Shown: positions 50,280 through 60,118 of the stretch, piece by piece | How positions within the stretch are numbered: position 1 is the stretch's first letter | Layout: every line of letters starts with the position of its first letter | Source: Saitoella complicata NRRL Y-17804 | Taxonomy: Eukaryota; Ascomycota; Saitoellomycetes; Saitoellales; Saitoellaceae | Length of the DNA stretch: 64,000 nucleotides | Direction: 5' to 3' | NCBI RefSeq assembly: GCF_001661265.1 | Contig: NW_017567007.1 | Coordinates: forward strand, 332,458-396,457 | Translations under genes and position numbers: made by a program | The notes under the pieces: generated by a model | Seen by the model: only the letters and a program-made list of their open reading frames with translations | Told to the model about the DNA's origin: nothing | Databases searched by the model: none

Positions 50280-52115
50280 ATGATCCGCGGCATCGGAACC
50301 CAGATCGTTAATGTCCCCAAGTTAGCAGCCCGGCTAACCAGCGTTCTGCCATCCTCAACCGAGAAATATCTCCACCCAAAGGAGCGAGCACAACTAATGG
50401 AAGTACGCCCAAATGGCGGAGAACTGAAGTTCCTCGCAACACACTGGGCTGCTAAACAAGCTTGCTGGAAGGCTTTCGGGAGTCAGAAAGGGCTGGGGTT
50501 AGATCAGATTGAGATGTTGCATCGTGAGGACGGGGGGCCTGTGTTGAGGATTCATGGTGCACGCAGGGTTGAGGAGGAGGGGAATGTGGTGGAGGCAGAG
50601 AAGATGGATACGCCAGAAGAAGCCAGCGTGACGATCTCGCATGATGGCGATTATGTTGTTGCGTTCGTCATGCGGCAAGCACCATTTAACACATCACTGG
50701 CTACATCCACGGCACAATCATTGACAAGAAGAAGAGCTATGGCAGACGCTCGTGCTGCGCTAAAGACCTCCCCACCACATATCGCACCTGTAACAGGGCG
50801 CCGTCAGCATTCCACTTGTTCCTCCTCCGAAAAACCAAAGAAACCAGCAGCCCGAGGATTCCTCCGAGAACTCATCAACATCACAGTATCTACTCACGAG
50901 GATACCCGCCCCATCTCTACGGGTCCCGAACTTGGCAAGCTAGGAAACGCCACTGCCTTCAAGGGCAAAACGATCATGGTCAACATCGATGGAGAGACTG
51001 TCGGGTATGACAACGTCTGGCTCCGGGACGCATGTCCCTGCCCACGTTGCGTCGATCCAAGTACACGTCAAAAGACTTTCGAAACATCCGACGTCCCGGA
51101 AACGATCAGACCCCGCGCACTCCGAATCTCACCCAAGAAGAACGGGTTAGAGGTCATCTGGGACCAGAGCCTCCGATCCCAGCCAGACAAGGACATACAT
51201 AACTCTTTCTACCCATACGACCTTCTCAAGCAATATTCCTCACCTGCGGAGACGGCGGCGGCGAGGCATAACTCGGAATCACCTGTGTTGTGGGATAAGG
51301 CCATGATGGAGGATGCGGTGTTGTGGGTCGAGTACAAGGATTATATGAATAATGATCAAGCGCTCTTCACCGTATTGAAACAGTTGCAGGAGTATGGACT
51401 AGCCTTTATCCGTGGTATGGGAACAGACGACGAAGCAAAACTCATCGAGCGCGCCGCAGAACGCATCGGCGAACTCAAACAAACCTTCTACGGCCGCACC
51501 TGGAACGTCAAATCCATCCCAAACTCAAAGAACGTCGCATACACCTCCCTCAACCTGGGTCTCCACATGGACCTTCTCTACTTCGAGTCACCACCTGGTC
51601 TCCAGTTCTTGCATTGTTTGCGAAACTCGGTAACGGGTGGTTCGAGTTATTTTGTGGATTCGTTCCGTGCTGCGCATGCGTTGAGGATGGATAACCCCAT
51701 GGCGTTCGGTGCGTTGACGAAGACGCCGGTTACGTTTCACTACAAGAATGATGGTCGTCACTTTCACTACACGCGTCCCACGATCGTTTTGGACCCGTAC
51801 GCCGTCGGTCCTGACCCAGTCATCGACCACGTCAATTACTCCCCGCCCTTCCAGGCTCCCTTCGAGAACATCAATTGGAATTTCCGCGGGTTCCATAGCG
51901 CACTACGGAGTTTCGCGGATTACATGGCGAGGCCGGAGCAGGTTTATGAGATGACGCTGAAGGAGGGTGAGTGTGTGGTGTTCCAGAACAGGAGGGTGTT
52001 GCATGCTAGGAGAGAGTTCGATGCGGCGAGTGGGCAGAGGTGGTTGAAGGGGGCTTATGTGGATATTGATGCTTTTCGGGATAAGTATCGGGTGTTATCT
52101 GAGAAGTTTACGTAG
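50280..52115 (+). CDS. Fused ORF: holo-ACP-synthase-like domain plus gamma-butyrobetaine dioxygenase
   Basis: A single 611-aa frame. Residues 1 to about 135 are an AcpS-type phosphopantetheinyl-transferase fold (MIRGIGTQIVNVPKL, ATHWAAKQACWKAFG, ASVTISHDGDYVVAFVM). The two residues that normally bind Mg (Asp of GTD, Glu of AAKEA) are Gln8 and Gln60. Residues 135-190 are Arg/Ser-rich and resemble a mitochondrial presequence (SLTRRRAMADARAALKTS). The rest is a 2-oxoglutarate/Fe(II) dioxygenase of carnitine synthesis: zinc-binding LRDACPCPRCVDPSTRQK, the HxD in LNLGLHMDLLYFESPPG and the distal His in VFQNRRVLHARREF. No stop or obvious intron separates the parts. Two overlapping genes are a possible alternative. 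Confidence 0.8.
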   Translation: MIRGIGTQIVNVPKLAARLTSVLPSSTEKYLHPKERAQLMEVRPNGGELKFLATHWAAKQACWKAFGSQKGLGLDQIEMLHREDGGPVLRIHGARRVEEEGNVVEAEKMDTPEEASVTISHDGDYVVAFVMRQAPFNTSLATSTAQSLTRRRAMADARAALKTSPPHIAPVTGRRQHSTCSSSEKPKKPAARGFLRELINITVSTHEDTRPISTGPELGKLGNATAFKGKTIMVNIDGETVGYDNVWLRDACPCPRCVDPSTRQKTFETSDVPETIRPRALRISPKKNGLEVIWDQSLRSQPDKDIHNSFYPYDLLKQYSSPAETAAARHNSESPVLWDKAMMEDAVLWVEYKDYMNNDQALFTVLKQLQEYGLAFIRGMGTDDEAKLIERAAERIGELKQTFYGRTWNVKSIPNSKNVAYTSLNLGLHMDLLYFESPPGLQFLHCLRNSVTGGSSYFVDSFRAAHALRMDNPMAFGALTKTPVTFHYKNDGRHFHYTRPTIVLDPYAVGPDPVIDHVNYSPPFQAPFENINWNFRGFHSALRSFADYMARPEQVYEMTLKEGECVVFQNRRVLHARREFDAASGQRWLKGAYVDIDAFRDKYRVLSEKFT

Positions 52116-52262
52116 GCGATGACAACAGCGACATTTTAGGCACCGGAAATCACTTTCATAGAGAAGAGAATAACGATACACCCAACTCCCAATAGACCAA
52201 TACGCCGCCAAGTTTCAATGCAGAATCCAACAGTAATAAAGAACGAACCTCACACCTCATGA

Positions 52263-53486
52263 TCACGCCTTGCTCCCCCCATTCCCAGCCTTCGCACCCC
52301 CACTCCACCCCCTCACTTCCCCAAACAACCTCACAAACTTCCTCCTCGCCCCCAATGCACTAACACCCATCCCCTCCAACTCGTCCTCCCCCAACATGAT
52401 CATATCCTCCCACTTCATATCCGCAAAGAGCGCCGTGTACTTGTGGAGACGGACGAGGGCGAGCCAGCGGGGGATGTTGTGGACGGAGGTTGGGTGCGTG
52501 GGGGGATCGCGGCGGGGGTGGCGGCGCCAGAGGGAGGGGTGGACGCGCATGTGGATTGACGTTGTGGTGGGGGCGAGGGTGAAGGTGGTAGACGGTTGGT
52601 AAGGGCGGGTGTAAGGTGTGTGGTTATCGGTCTTGCTGGCAGCATACACCTCGAACCTCGTCCTCGTCGGAACCTGAGCCCACTCATTCTCCATCCCCGA
52701 ACGATAATACCCACCTGGGACACCCTTATACCTCTCTTCACCACTCTTTCCGCATGGACAACTGCAAGGTGCGGCAGAGGTAACAACTTGAGGCGGAGCT
52801 GGAATAACCGTTGAAGCGGGACCGGGAGCAGCAGAAGTAGCAGGGGAGTAATACCCACCGACATCGACCCCATCAATGATGTCTAGGATGTTAGGCAGGT
52901 AGTAGTGTGCGATACTATCCGTCGGACTCCCAACTTGACTCAAGACCCCACCCCCACCAAACGAGCCCGAAAAGTTGCGTGAATGCGACCTCGAGGAAGG
53001 CGGAAGAGAAGCTGCAATGCCGGAGTCGGGACGAGCACTCGGAGGACGAATCGTATCTGAGGATTTCCCAGCATTCATCGTGCTGGGGTGACGGGAAGTG
53101 TGCGAGGTACTGGCTGAAGTCGACTCGTGGGCTGAACCCGTTGCAGTGACCGAAATGGACTCAACCGTCGAGGACGAAGCAAGTGTACTCACTTTTCTCC
53201 CAAACCCCTCCTCAAAGGTAAACCCCGGTAAATGCCCTGTACAGAACCTATAAGTCAGCATACTCTGCACGCATACACCCCCAAATTTCCACATCCCATG
53301 ACCAAACAACCAAAGTAAGAAGAAGGGATACCTACCAACACGAGCATACTCACTCAACAACATCCCAGCCCCACTCAAATCCCTCACCATATCAAACGTG
53401 TCGCTCCTCGCCCCTCCCCAGCCGCCTCCTCCCAGACCACCTACACCACTCGAAGAAGCACTTACTGAAGCCGTAGCCGTAGCCAT
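52263..53486 (-). CDS. SAM-domain protein, Vts1/Smaug-like SAM at the C-terminus, 2 exons
   Basis: Exons 53336-53486 and 52263-53236 give 374 aa. The 99-bp intron is a multiple of three without stops, so the unspliced frame is also open. Its GTAGGT donor, GCTGAC branch and ACAG acceptor, together with a non-protein-like Phe/Trp/Gly content, support splicing. The C-terminal about 60 residues (NIPRWLALVRLHKYTALF, MIMLGEDELEGMGV, ALGARRKFVRLFGEV) are a SAM domain with the LHKY and ALGARRK features of RNA-binding Vts1/Smaug. The middle is Ser/Pro-rich and disordered. Whether it is Vts1 itself is uncertain because the protein is shorter and its N-terminus differs. Confidence 0.75.
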   Translation of the reverse strand: MATATASVSASSSGVGGLGGGGWGGARSDTFDMVRDLSGAGMLLSEYARVGRYPFFLLWLFGHGMWKFGGVCVQSMLTYRFCTGHLPGFTFEEGFGRKVSTLASSSTVESISVTATGSAHESTSASTSHTSRHPSTMNAGKSSDTIRPPSARPDSGIAASLPPSSRSHSRNFSGSFGGGGVLSQVGSPTDSIAHYYLPNILDIIDGVDVGGYYSPATSAAPGPASTVIPAPPQVVTSAAPCSCPCGKSGEERYKGVPGGYYRSGMENEWAQVPTRTRFEVYAASKTDNHTPYTRPYQPSTTFTLAPTTTSIHMRVHPSLWRRHPRRDPPTHPTSVHNIPRWLALVRLHKYTALFADMKWEDMIMLGEDELEGMGVSALGARRKFVRLFGEVRGWSGGAKAGNGGSKA

Positions 53487-54132
53487 TTTTGCCAAAAAGA
53501 AACACGGACGAAACGGACGTGTAAGAAAGGAAGCAGAAGAAGAGAAGCAACTCGAACTGTGTATGAGCAATAGCCTTATGCGGAAAAAGAGAACGGAGGG
53601 TTTGCGAGGTCGTGTTGGTGGTTTGTTTGGATTTCGGCCATCTGGGCAGAGGCGCGCAGGCAGGCAGAACTTGGCACGGTCCCCGGCGACGACTGCTGTA
53701 CGTAACATACACTCTGTACTCATTCCACACACAAAGATAAACATATATTCATAGGCCCCGGAGTCAAGACAAAAAGCTCCCTAAGGCTACGGCTACTATT
53801 AAAAGGTAAAGTAAAGCGTCGAACTCATCCCCGACGCTAGAATCTCCTCAATATATCAAGGCCAACATAGGAAGTCCATCATGTCGGCGGAAAGATAGCA
53901 AGCAACTCACAGGCGAACAACGAGCCCGAGCGAGTGCCTTCCCTTCCTCAAGAACCGCTTCACAAAACAAATTGAAACCCAAGAAGATATCCCAAGAAAA
54001 CCCGCTTTTAATGACCGTGCCAAACACTCGTTTCGTCTAAATGAAAGTGTAAGAGAACCCATAAGTAATACCGCAAGCAAAATGCTCCCCGTTGAACTCC
54101 TAATCTCCTACTCCGGATTCCTCTCCGTGACC
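53487..54132. other. Intergenic, 646 bp
   Basis: This lies upstream of the SAM-domain gene and downstream of the repeat-protein gene, both on the minus strand. The open frame upstream of 53486 is not used by any recognised domain. No gene is seen. Confidence 0.45.
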
Positions 54133-55254
54133 TTAGTAACCAGTCGCGGACTCACACTCCTCGCAAGTCGACGTAGCAGTCTTCGCCTCACACTCGGTAC
54201 ACTCAGTGCTCGACGTCTTCGCCTCACACTCCGTGCACTCAGTGCTCGACGTCTTCATCTCACACTCGGTACACTCGGTGCTCGACGTCTTCATCTCACA
54301 CTCCGTGCACTCGGTGCTCGACGTCTTCATCTCACACTCGGTACACTCGGTGGTGGTAGGCGTGCAGCTCTCCGTGGTAGTTTCGGTAAAAGTACAAGTC
54401 GAAATCGACGTAACGGGAACCATCTCCGTCGTCGTGTAGGTACAAGTCGAGATAGATGTGACGGGGTACAAAGCAGTTTCCGTGACGTAGCAAGTCGAGA
54501 TGTATGTCACCTCTTGGTATTCGGTGGACGTGACGTAGCATGTCGAGACTGACGTGACAGGGAACATCTGAGTCTCAGTGCTGTAGCATGTCGTGGTAAC
54601 AGTGATAAACTCCTCCTCGATTGACGTCTTGGCGGGGAGTTGAGAGTACTCGGTCGTAGTGTACGTACAAGTCGAGATCGATGTCACCGGGTAGGAGCTG
54701 GTCTCCGTGCTGTAACACGTCGTGGTAACCGTGATAAACTCCTCTTCGATCGATGTCTTGGCGGGGAGCTGAGAGTACTCGGTCGTGGTGTAAGTACAGG
54801 TCGAGATCGACGTGGTGGGAACGATTTCGGTCGTCGTGTAAGTGCAAGTAGTGGTCTCGGTGATCTCCTCGGTGTAGGACTTGGCGGGCAAGGTCTCGGT
54901 CTCGGTGGAGTAGCAAGTGGTGGTAACCGTCTCGGGAATGATGACAGACTGCCAGATGGTATACGCAGTCGACTCAGTCGCGTAACAGGTAGTTGTAACC
55001 GTCTCGGTTTGAGGGACACAAGACGACGTCTTCATCTCACATTCCGTGCACTCCTCCGTGGTGGAGGCAGTCTTCATCTCACATTCCGTACACTCCGTGC
55101 TGGACGCAGTCTTCATCTCACACTCGGTGCACTCCTCAGACGAGGACGAACCATAGCCATCGCGAGCCCAGAGACCAAAGGGCGAAGCCTTTACCGGGAC
55201 GGCCTTGGAGAGGGCGAGAGCAACGAGGAGGGTGGAAAGAAACTTGGCAACCAT
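54133..55254 (-). CDS. Secreted Cys/Thr/Glu-rich repeat protein (CTEC repeats)
   Basis: 373 aa, single exon. Residues 1-24 are a signal peptide (MVAKFLSTLLVALALSKAVP...). The mature protein has three blocks. The N-terminal block has three CTECEMKT units. The middle block is Thr-rich with TTTCYSTET- and STCTYTTTEY-type units, including two copies of a segment with YSQLPAKTSIEEEF. The C-terminal block has five 12-residue units of ECTECEMKTSST or ECTECEAKTSST. It ends EECESATGY with no GPI-anchor signal. Cysteines come as CTEC pairs. I do not recognise the family. It may be a cell-wall, metal-binding or disulphide-linked surface protein. A minus-strand TATAAA (55421-55426) lies upstream. Confidence 0.85.
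   Translation of the reverse strand: MVAKFLSTLLVALALSKAVPVKASPFGLWARDGYGSSSSEECTECEMKTASSTECTECEMKTASTTEECTECEMKTSSCVPQTETVTTTCYATESTAYTIWQSVIIPETVTTTCYSTETETLPAKSYTEEITETTTCTYTTTEIVPTTSISTCTYTTTEYSQLPAKTSIEEEFITVTTTCYSTETSSYPVTSISTCTYTTTEYSQLPAKTSIEEEFITVTTTCYSTETQMFPVTSVSTCYVTSTEYQEVTYISTCYVTETALYPVTSISTCTYTTTEMVPVTSISTCTFTETTTESCTPTTTECTECEMKTSSTECTECEMKTSSTECTECEMKTSSTECTECEAKTSSTECTECEAKTATSTCEECESATGY
54180..54355 (-). repeat. 36-bp tandem repeat encoding 12-residue CTEC units
   Basis: Five copies of a 36-bp unit, at least 85% alike by eye, in frame with the CDS. Alternate units share CGGTACACTC or CCGTGCACTC, suggesting that pairs of units were duplicated together. It is coding, not a CRISPR array. 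A shorter related set lies at about 55030-55140. Confidence 0.85.
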
Positions 55255-57459
55255 GGCTGATTAAGATGTAGAACGATGGGTATGAGTAACGATCTTGTTG
55301 ATGTAACGAACTTGGTGAGCAGCGATCGGACACTGGGTTGTTTTCTCGTTGATGCTAGGCAAAGGGAAGCTTGAGGAGGTTGGGTCGATGAGGATCAAAC
55401 AGGCAGCGACGGTGCTGGACTTTATAAGGCGAGGGAGGGCAGTGCCTGGAGAGACGAGGATGGGATCGAGAGTGGGGTATGACCGAATGAGTTGACCGAT
55501 ACGAAGGAGGAGGAACCCATGATCTCATACCCGGAACCTTGATCAGTCCAAGTTACCAAAAATAGCTGCCCCCACCGGTAAATGTATTGGAACGCCTGGC
55601 TCATCTCGGACGGTTGAATCCTGAACCTGATTGTTTTGGCGGAAGAACTTGTACCCCCAGGTGCACGCGCTTTGTCCTGATATGGTAAACGGCCAAGACT
55701 GAGATCGGCGATTGGGTGGAGTCAGAGTAACCGCGGCTGAGAACAGGCAGAGGAGGAGACAAGCTTTGTGAACGGGGCGGTCGGATGACCTAGGCCATGT
55801 TGCTGCCTCACTCCTTACCTCGGCAAGACACTGTGGAAGACTTGAATCTCTGTCCGAACATTTGAACCGATACCAATAGTAATCCCACCGTCTCACAGTG
55901 AGGTCGGCGGCGGAAGCGATAGGATCGAGGTTTTTTTGCTGTCGTAGTACCAGGGTCCCGGCACCGACGACGTAGACATGCGGCACGACTTCTGTAGGTG
56001 TCAGTAACAATCCTGTTTCCCCTAACCTTCGTCGCTGCTATTTTTGGAAGCATTCGCAGAATCCTCTGGTCGAATCCTTGCCTTCTGATTTATCCGCGTA
56101 TACGAGACACACCACGACAGTCCCAATCGAACATCGTTCAGTACCCAATCCAAGTTTCCGACGGCGGGCTGAAAGTCATCGCGTAGTCATGCGGTAAGTC
56201 CCATGAACCAAATGTCCACGATAGGAATGAACAGCGGGGTACATTCCAGCCGGCTGCACCAATCCCGGTTCCTCCGCCAAGACAAAACCTTATTCAGCCA
56301 TGTGACGCTTTCGATCGAAGCAACAGTTCTAGTATGGAACACCAGCTGGTCAAGCCGCTCTAGAGAGCCGAGACCGATGGGGTCATATTTCACATGAAGG
56401 TCGGTTACACCCCGGCTGCGGATCTGTCGAAGGTTCATTGAAGTTGCAGCTTATCGCGATAGGCTTTCTGATTGCGCCGTATATTGCGACCGGTAACACG
56501 AACGACGAATGGGTCGAAGGGCGACCTGGTTTGGAGGACAACCAACATTCTTTGAGGCCCATATGTCAGACCAAGGTCCATGCCTGATCTATTCTCAGCG
56601 AAGCTCATCCACTCCACGATGATTGGCTCGCCAACAGGCCAAGGTCCATTGCTGCGAAAATAAGGTTTGTAGCCTGTGGCTCATCCAAGCCCTACTGGTA
56701 CGCGGAACACGGCAGTCCGCCGCGCCGACACAGCCCCTCAGAACCCTGTTTCATGGATGAACTAGCATAACCTGGAAAGCCAAGACAGCCGGTCAACAGG
56801 ACCATTGAATGATCAGGAGGTCGGTTACGTACAACGGTTGATCGATCGATACCAGGCCCGGACGGGTTGACTAACCTAGGCAACGGCCACGACAGTCCTA
56901 GGTAGCGGTTAAAGACGCGTGCCGTGAGCCGTGTAGATGGCCATGAGCTTTTGAGATTCCATGCATCGAAAGCATATGGCGGTGCTAGCAAAAGGTTATT
57001 TGCTGTGGTACAAAATAAGGTTCGCCCGGGTGCAGCGGTTGGCGCAGCCAGCCGAATCTCGAGTTGAAACCCCGCAAGGCATGCACCGTGCGAACAGCAT
57101 TAACAACTCGAACAGCCTGGGCTTGGCCGGTAAAAATGGCCAAAGTAGGCTTTAACGGTGACCGAGTATGTCCGTCGCCGGCTCCAGGTTGCGGACGTCA
57201 GATCCAGGTCACGTCGAGTCGATATCGATGGATCACGAGCTCATTCGCAGTTTCAGGGAAGTTGGCTAGACTGACTTGAAATGGACAGGATTGATTTGTG
57301 TGACATGATTTATATCAATTGGTACTGTCAACGTTCAGCAGGTGAGGCGATTCTAGCAAAAGGCGTAACAATCCGGCACATGCCGTCGACGAAATCGCCA
57401 AAACATGGTAAACAGAAGCTCGCGATGTATATGAGGCATTGCTAACGAACAACTAACCG
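55255..57459. other. Gene-poor region, 2.2 kb
   Basis: The first 200 bp hold the promoter of the repeat protein. Beyond 55450 I see no convincing gene: the longest frame (55543-56010, minus) has no domain or splice logic, and base composition differs little from neighbours. There are no terminal repeats or transposase motifs, though decayed mobile DNA or a diverged gene cannot be excluded. The short string AGGTCGGTTAC occurs at about 56398 and again at about 56818. Confidence 0.5.
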
Positions 57460-57531
57460 GCCTCTTTGGCACAGTGGTACTGCGTCGCACTCGTAATGCG
57501 AAGATCGCTCGTTCGATTCGGGCAAGAGGCA
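57460..57531 (+). tRNA. tRNA-Thr (anticodon CGT), copy 2
   Basis: Identical over all 72 nt to copy 1 at 19628, with the same cloverleaf and CGT anticodon. The flanks differ completely, so this is a separate, old duplicate or one kept identical by conversion. ATTTTTG follows as terminator. Confidence 0.95.
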
Positions 57532-57853
57532 CCATTTTTGGCATTTTGCCTCCCACAATCAGCCATTCTCTTCATAGTGCCAGTTCATCCGTGCCGCTTT
57601 TGTGCTTGCCAGAACAGAAGGTGGTGTGGTTTTTCGGAAACTTTTTTCTCGAGGGGCGGCCGGTGAAAAAAGTCTTCAGGGCCCGCACCAAAATTTAGCC
57701 TGAGACGAGGCTGGGGCCGTGAACCCCTAAGATGATCAAGATCACGGGATATGGCGAGACCTACATCGGAGTACGGCGTGAACTTTGGATGCCATGCAGT
57801 TCTTGTATTCATAAATGCTAAATATGCTTTCCCTTGGGTACGCCTTTAACCAA
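57532..57853. other. Intergenic, 322 bp
   Basis: Between tRNA-Thr copy 2 and the 3' end of DBP7. No gene is seen. Confidence 0.5.
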
Positions 57854-60118
57854 TTACCTCACACTCTTTGGCACGTTGAACTCCGAGTTCATCGCCTCCA
57901 TGGCCTTCTTCAACATCCTATCGCTCTTATAACTCTCAACCCTATTTTCACCCTCATCCTTACCCTCCTTCCTCGCCTTCTTCCTCTGCATGCCACCCGG
58001 CGCCTCTCGCAACCCGAACGCCTTCGCAATATGCCCGAGATGAAGATTCCTAACATTGAACACAGACTTCTCGGCAGCGACGTGCGTAGCATACGCCCTG
58101 ACGTGGGATTTGTACGCATTGCGCGCGAGGTCGAGGGTAGTAGGGGATGCAAGGACCCACTTCTCCACTGCCAACTGCCACTCTGTGGCTGCCAATTCCC
58201 AATCGTAGCGTTTGCCGGGGAAGACTTTCCTCAGCAGCTCTTCATTCGCAACAGAGCGAGGCTCGGCACCAATACCGCGCTTGATGACATCCAGGTACCC
58301 CTCCTCGTTCGGCAGCAAGAAAAGCGATGCTTCACCCTTGCGACCAGCACGTGCTGTACGACCGATACGGTGGACGTACTCGTCAACTGCGAAAGGCGGG
58401 TCGTATTGCACAACGTTGGTAATGTCTGGCAAATCGAGACCACGGGAGGCGACGTCGGTGCAAAAGAGGACCGCACCGGCCGTGTTCTTCGTGAACGCAG
58501 CCAGTGTCTGTTGACGGATGTGTTGAGGGAGAGATCCGTGAAGTCGATGAAGAATAGGAGGATTTGTGCCGTTCAGGACTGGTGCCTTCGCAATGGCCGC
58601 GTCAGCCGGTGAAGTCTTCTTCTTCATTACCTTCTTCTCCTTCTTTTCGCCATCATCCTCACCCTCATCCTCATCCTCATCATTGTCAGACTCGGCATCA
58701 GAATCTTCCGTCTCTACCTTGCCATCCAAGCTTCTCGTAAACAATTTGAAGTGATAGTCCACACTGTCTGCACAAGAAAAGAAAACGATGGCCTTGTTCG
58801 CAGCACTGTCCCCCGTACGAGCCGCTCTCTTCGTGACAAACATATTCTTCAACGCGGCGCCCAAAGTAACTAATCTCAATTTCGCAGGTACGATCGAGTA
58901 CTGCTGATCCAGCTGGGCTGGTGCACTAAATTCCGCCGCATTTGCCCCAGAGGCGAACTTGCCATCAACATGATCATCAGCCTTCACATACACCGTATCC
59001 TTCAATGCATCCTGTCCAAGCTTCTCCACACCCGCCTTGATCGTAGCAGAACACAGCACTGTAACCCTCCTCTTAGGCAACCCTTGCTCCAACCACGCAC
59101 CTTTCGACGCACCTGATCTCTCATTCACAATGTTCAGAATCTTGTTCAAGGTCTCCTCGAAGCCAGAATCCATCATACGGTCACCCTCATCGAGCACGAG
59201 CCACCTCGCACTCGACACATCCAGCGACTTTGTGTTCTCCAGATGATCCAGCATACGTCCAGGCGTAGCGACCAAGATGTTGACACCCTTCCTCAACCTC
59301 GCTTTCTCCGATTTCTTTTTCTCACCACCAATGACAAGACCGGGCACTAACCAATACGCTCCCGAACACCTCAACAAAACCTCCAACACCGAGTAAATCT
59401 GCTGACACAACTCGCGTGTAGGGCCAAGGATGAGTGCAAACACGCCGGAAGAACGCGAAGATCGGTCTTTCCGGGACTGCATGAGTCGGTGAACGATAGG
59501 GAGGAGGAACGCAAGTGTCTTTCCGGAACCAGTCTGTGCTTGGATGAAGACGTCGTGCTTGTCCTTCTGGTCAAGGAGGTAGGGAATGGCGTTGGACTGA
59601 ATCGAAGTCGGTGCCGTAATAGACATTTTGTTTTCCAAATGCGTGCAAAGTCGGCTATCGATCTTGAGCGGACCAAAAGCCGAGTCGTGCATCGGGGCGT
59701 TGGAAGCGGGTCCTACCGCAGGAGCCGTCGATGGTTTGGCAGGAATATGCGACTCAGGATTGTAGGTGAAGAGCGACGAAATAACTTGCTTGCTGGCTCC
59801 CGTCGCCTTTGCCGGCGGATGATCCTCCCCCTCCTCACCATCATCCCTCTTCCTCTTCGTTCCCATTCCCGCCCCTGGCGCCCGGCTCACAAAAACCTCC
59901 TCCTCCACCCTCTCTGGCGGCGCAACATTATGCTCCCTCACCGCAGCCTTCACCGAATACCCCCTCACCCCCTCGCCCGCCTCCCGCCTCTCCCGATGCT
60001 GCGCCTGCTTCTTCTGCTTCAATCGATCCGTCCAGCGTCCCGATCCGCCCTTGTTTGACGCACGAGCAGGACCGGAGCCGAGGTCGAAGTTTACGAGCAT
60101 TCCATCGTCGTCGGCCAT
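57854..60118 (-). CDS. DBP7: DEAD-box RNA helicase Dbp7
   Basis: 754 aa, single exon, start at 60118 (MADDDGMLVNFDLGSG). The helicase core has the Q-motif region (TSIQSNAIPYLL), AQTGSGKT, PTRELCQQ, VATPGRMLDHL, the DEAD-type box as VLDEGDRMMDSGFE, SATIKAGVEKL, CTDVASRGLDLP and HRIGRTARAGRKG. The divergent DEGD box and the acidic insert (EDSDAESDNDEDEDEGED) match Dbp7, which acts in the nucleolus on early 60S ribosome assembly. The C-terminal extension (FNVRNLHLGHIAKAFGLREA) is also typical. The frame is open further upstream to 60346, but that part overlaps the divergent gene's leader. Confidence 0.93.
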   Translation of the reverse strand: MADDDGMLVNFDLGSGPARASNKGGSGRWTDRLKQKKQAQHRERREAGEGVRGYSVKAAVREHNVAPPERVEEEVFVSRAPGAGMGTKRKRDDGEEGEDHPPAKATGASKQVISSLFTYNPESHIPAKPSTAPAVGPASNAPMHDSAFGPLKIDSRLCTHLENKMSITAPTSIQSNAIPYLLDQKDKHDVFIQAQTGSGKTLAFLLPIVHRLMQSRKDRSSRSSGVFALILGPTRELCQQIYSVLEVLLRCSGAYWLVPGLVIGGEKKKSEKARLRKGVNILVATPGRMLDHLENTKSLDVSSARWLVLDEGDRMMDSGFEETLNKILNIVNERSGASKGAWLEQGLPKRRVTVLCSATIKAGVEKLGQDALKDTVYVKADDHVDGKFASGANAAEFSAPAQLDQQYSIVPAKLRLVTLGAALKNMFVTKRAARTGDSAANKAIVFFSCADSVDYHFKLFTRSLDGKVETEDSDAESDNDEDEDEGEDDGEKKEKKVMKKKTSPADAAIAKAPVLNGTNPPILHRLHGSLPQHIRQQTLAAFTKNTAGAVLFCTDVASRGLDLPDITNVVQYDPPFAVDEYVHRIGRTARAGRKGEASLFLLPNEEGYLDVIKRGIGAEPRSVANEELLRKVFPGKRYDWELAATEWQLAVEKWVLASPTTLDLARNAYKSHVRAYATHVAAEKSVFNVRNLHLGHIAKAFGLREAPGGMQRKKARKEGKDEGENRVESYKSDRMLKKAMEAMNSEFNVPKSVR

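Noticed and set aside
54180-54355. CRISPR-like array
   Set aside because: The 36-bp units are contiguous, have no unique spacers, and are in frame within a secreted-protein gene.
55543-56010. 155-codon minus-strand ORF in the gene-poor region
   Set aside because: No domain, no supporting splice sites, and a composition like translated non-coding DNA.
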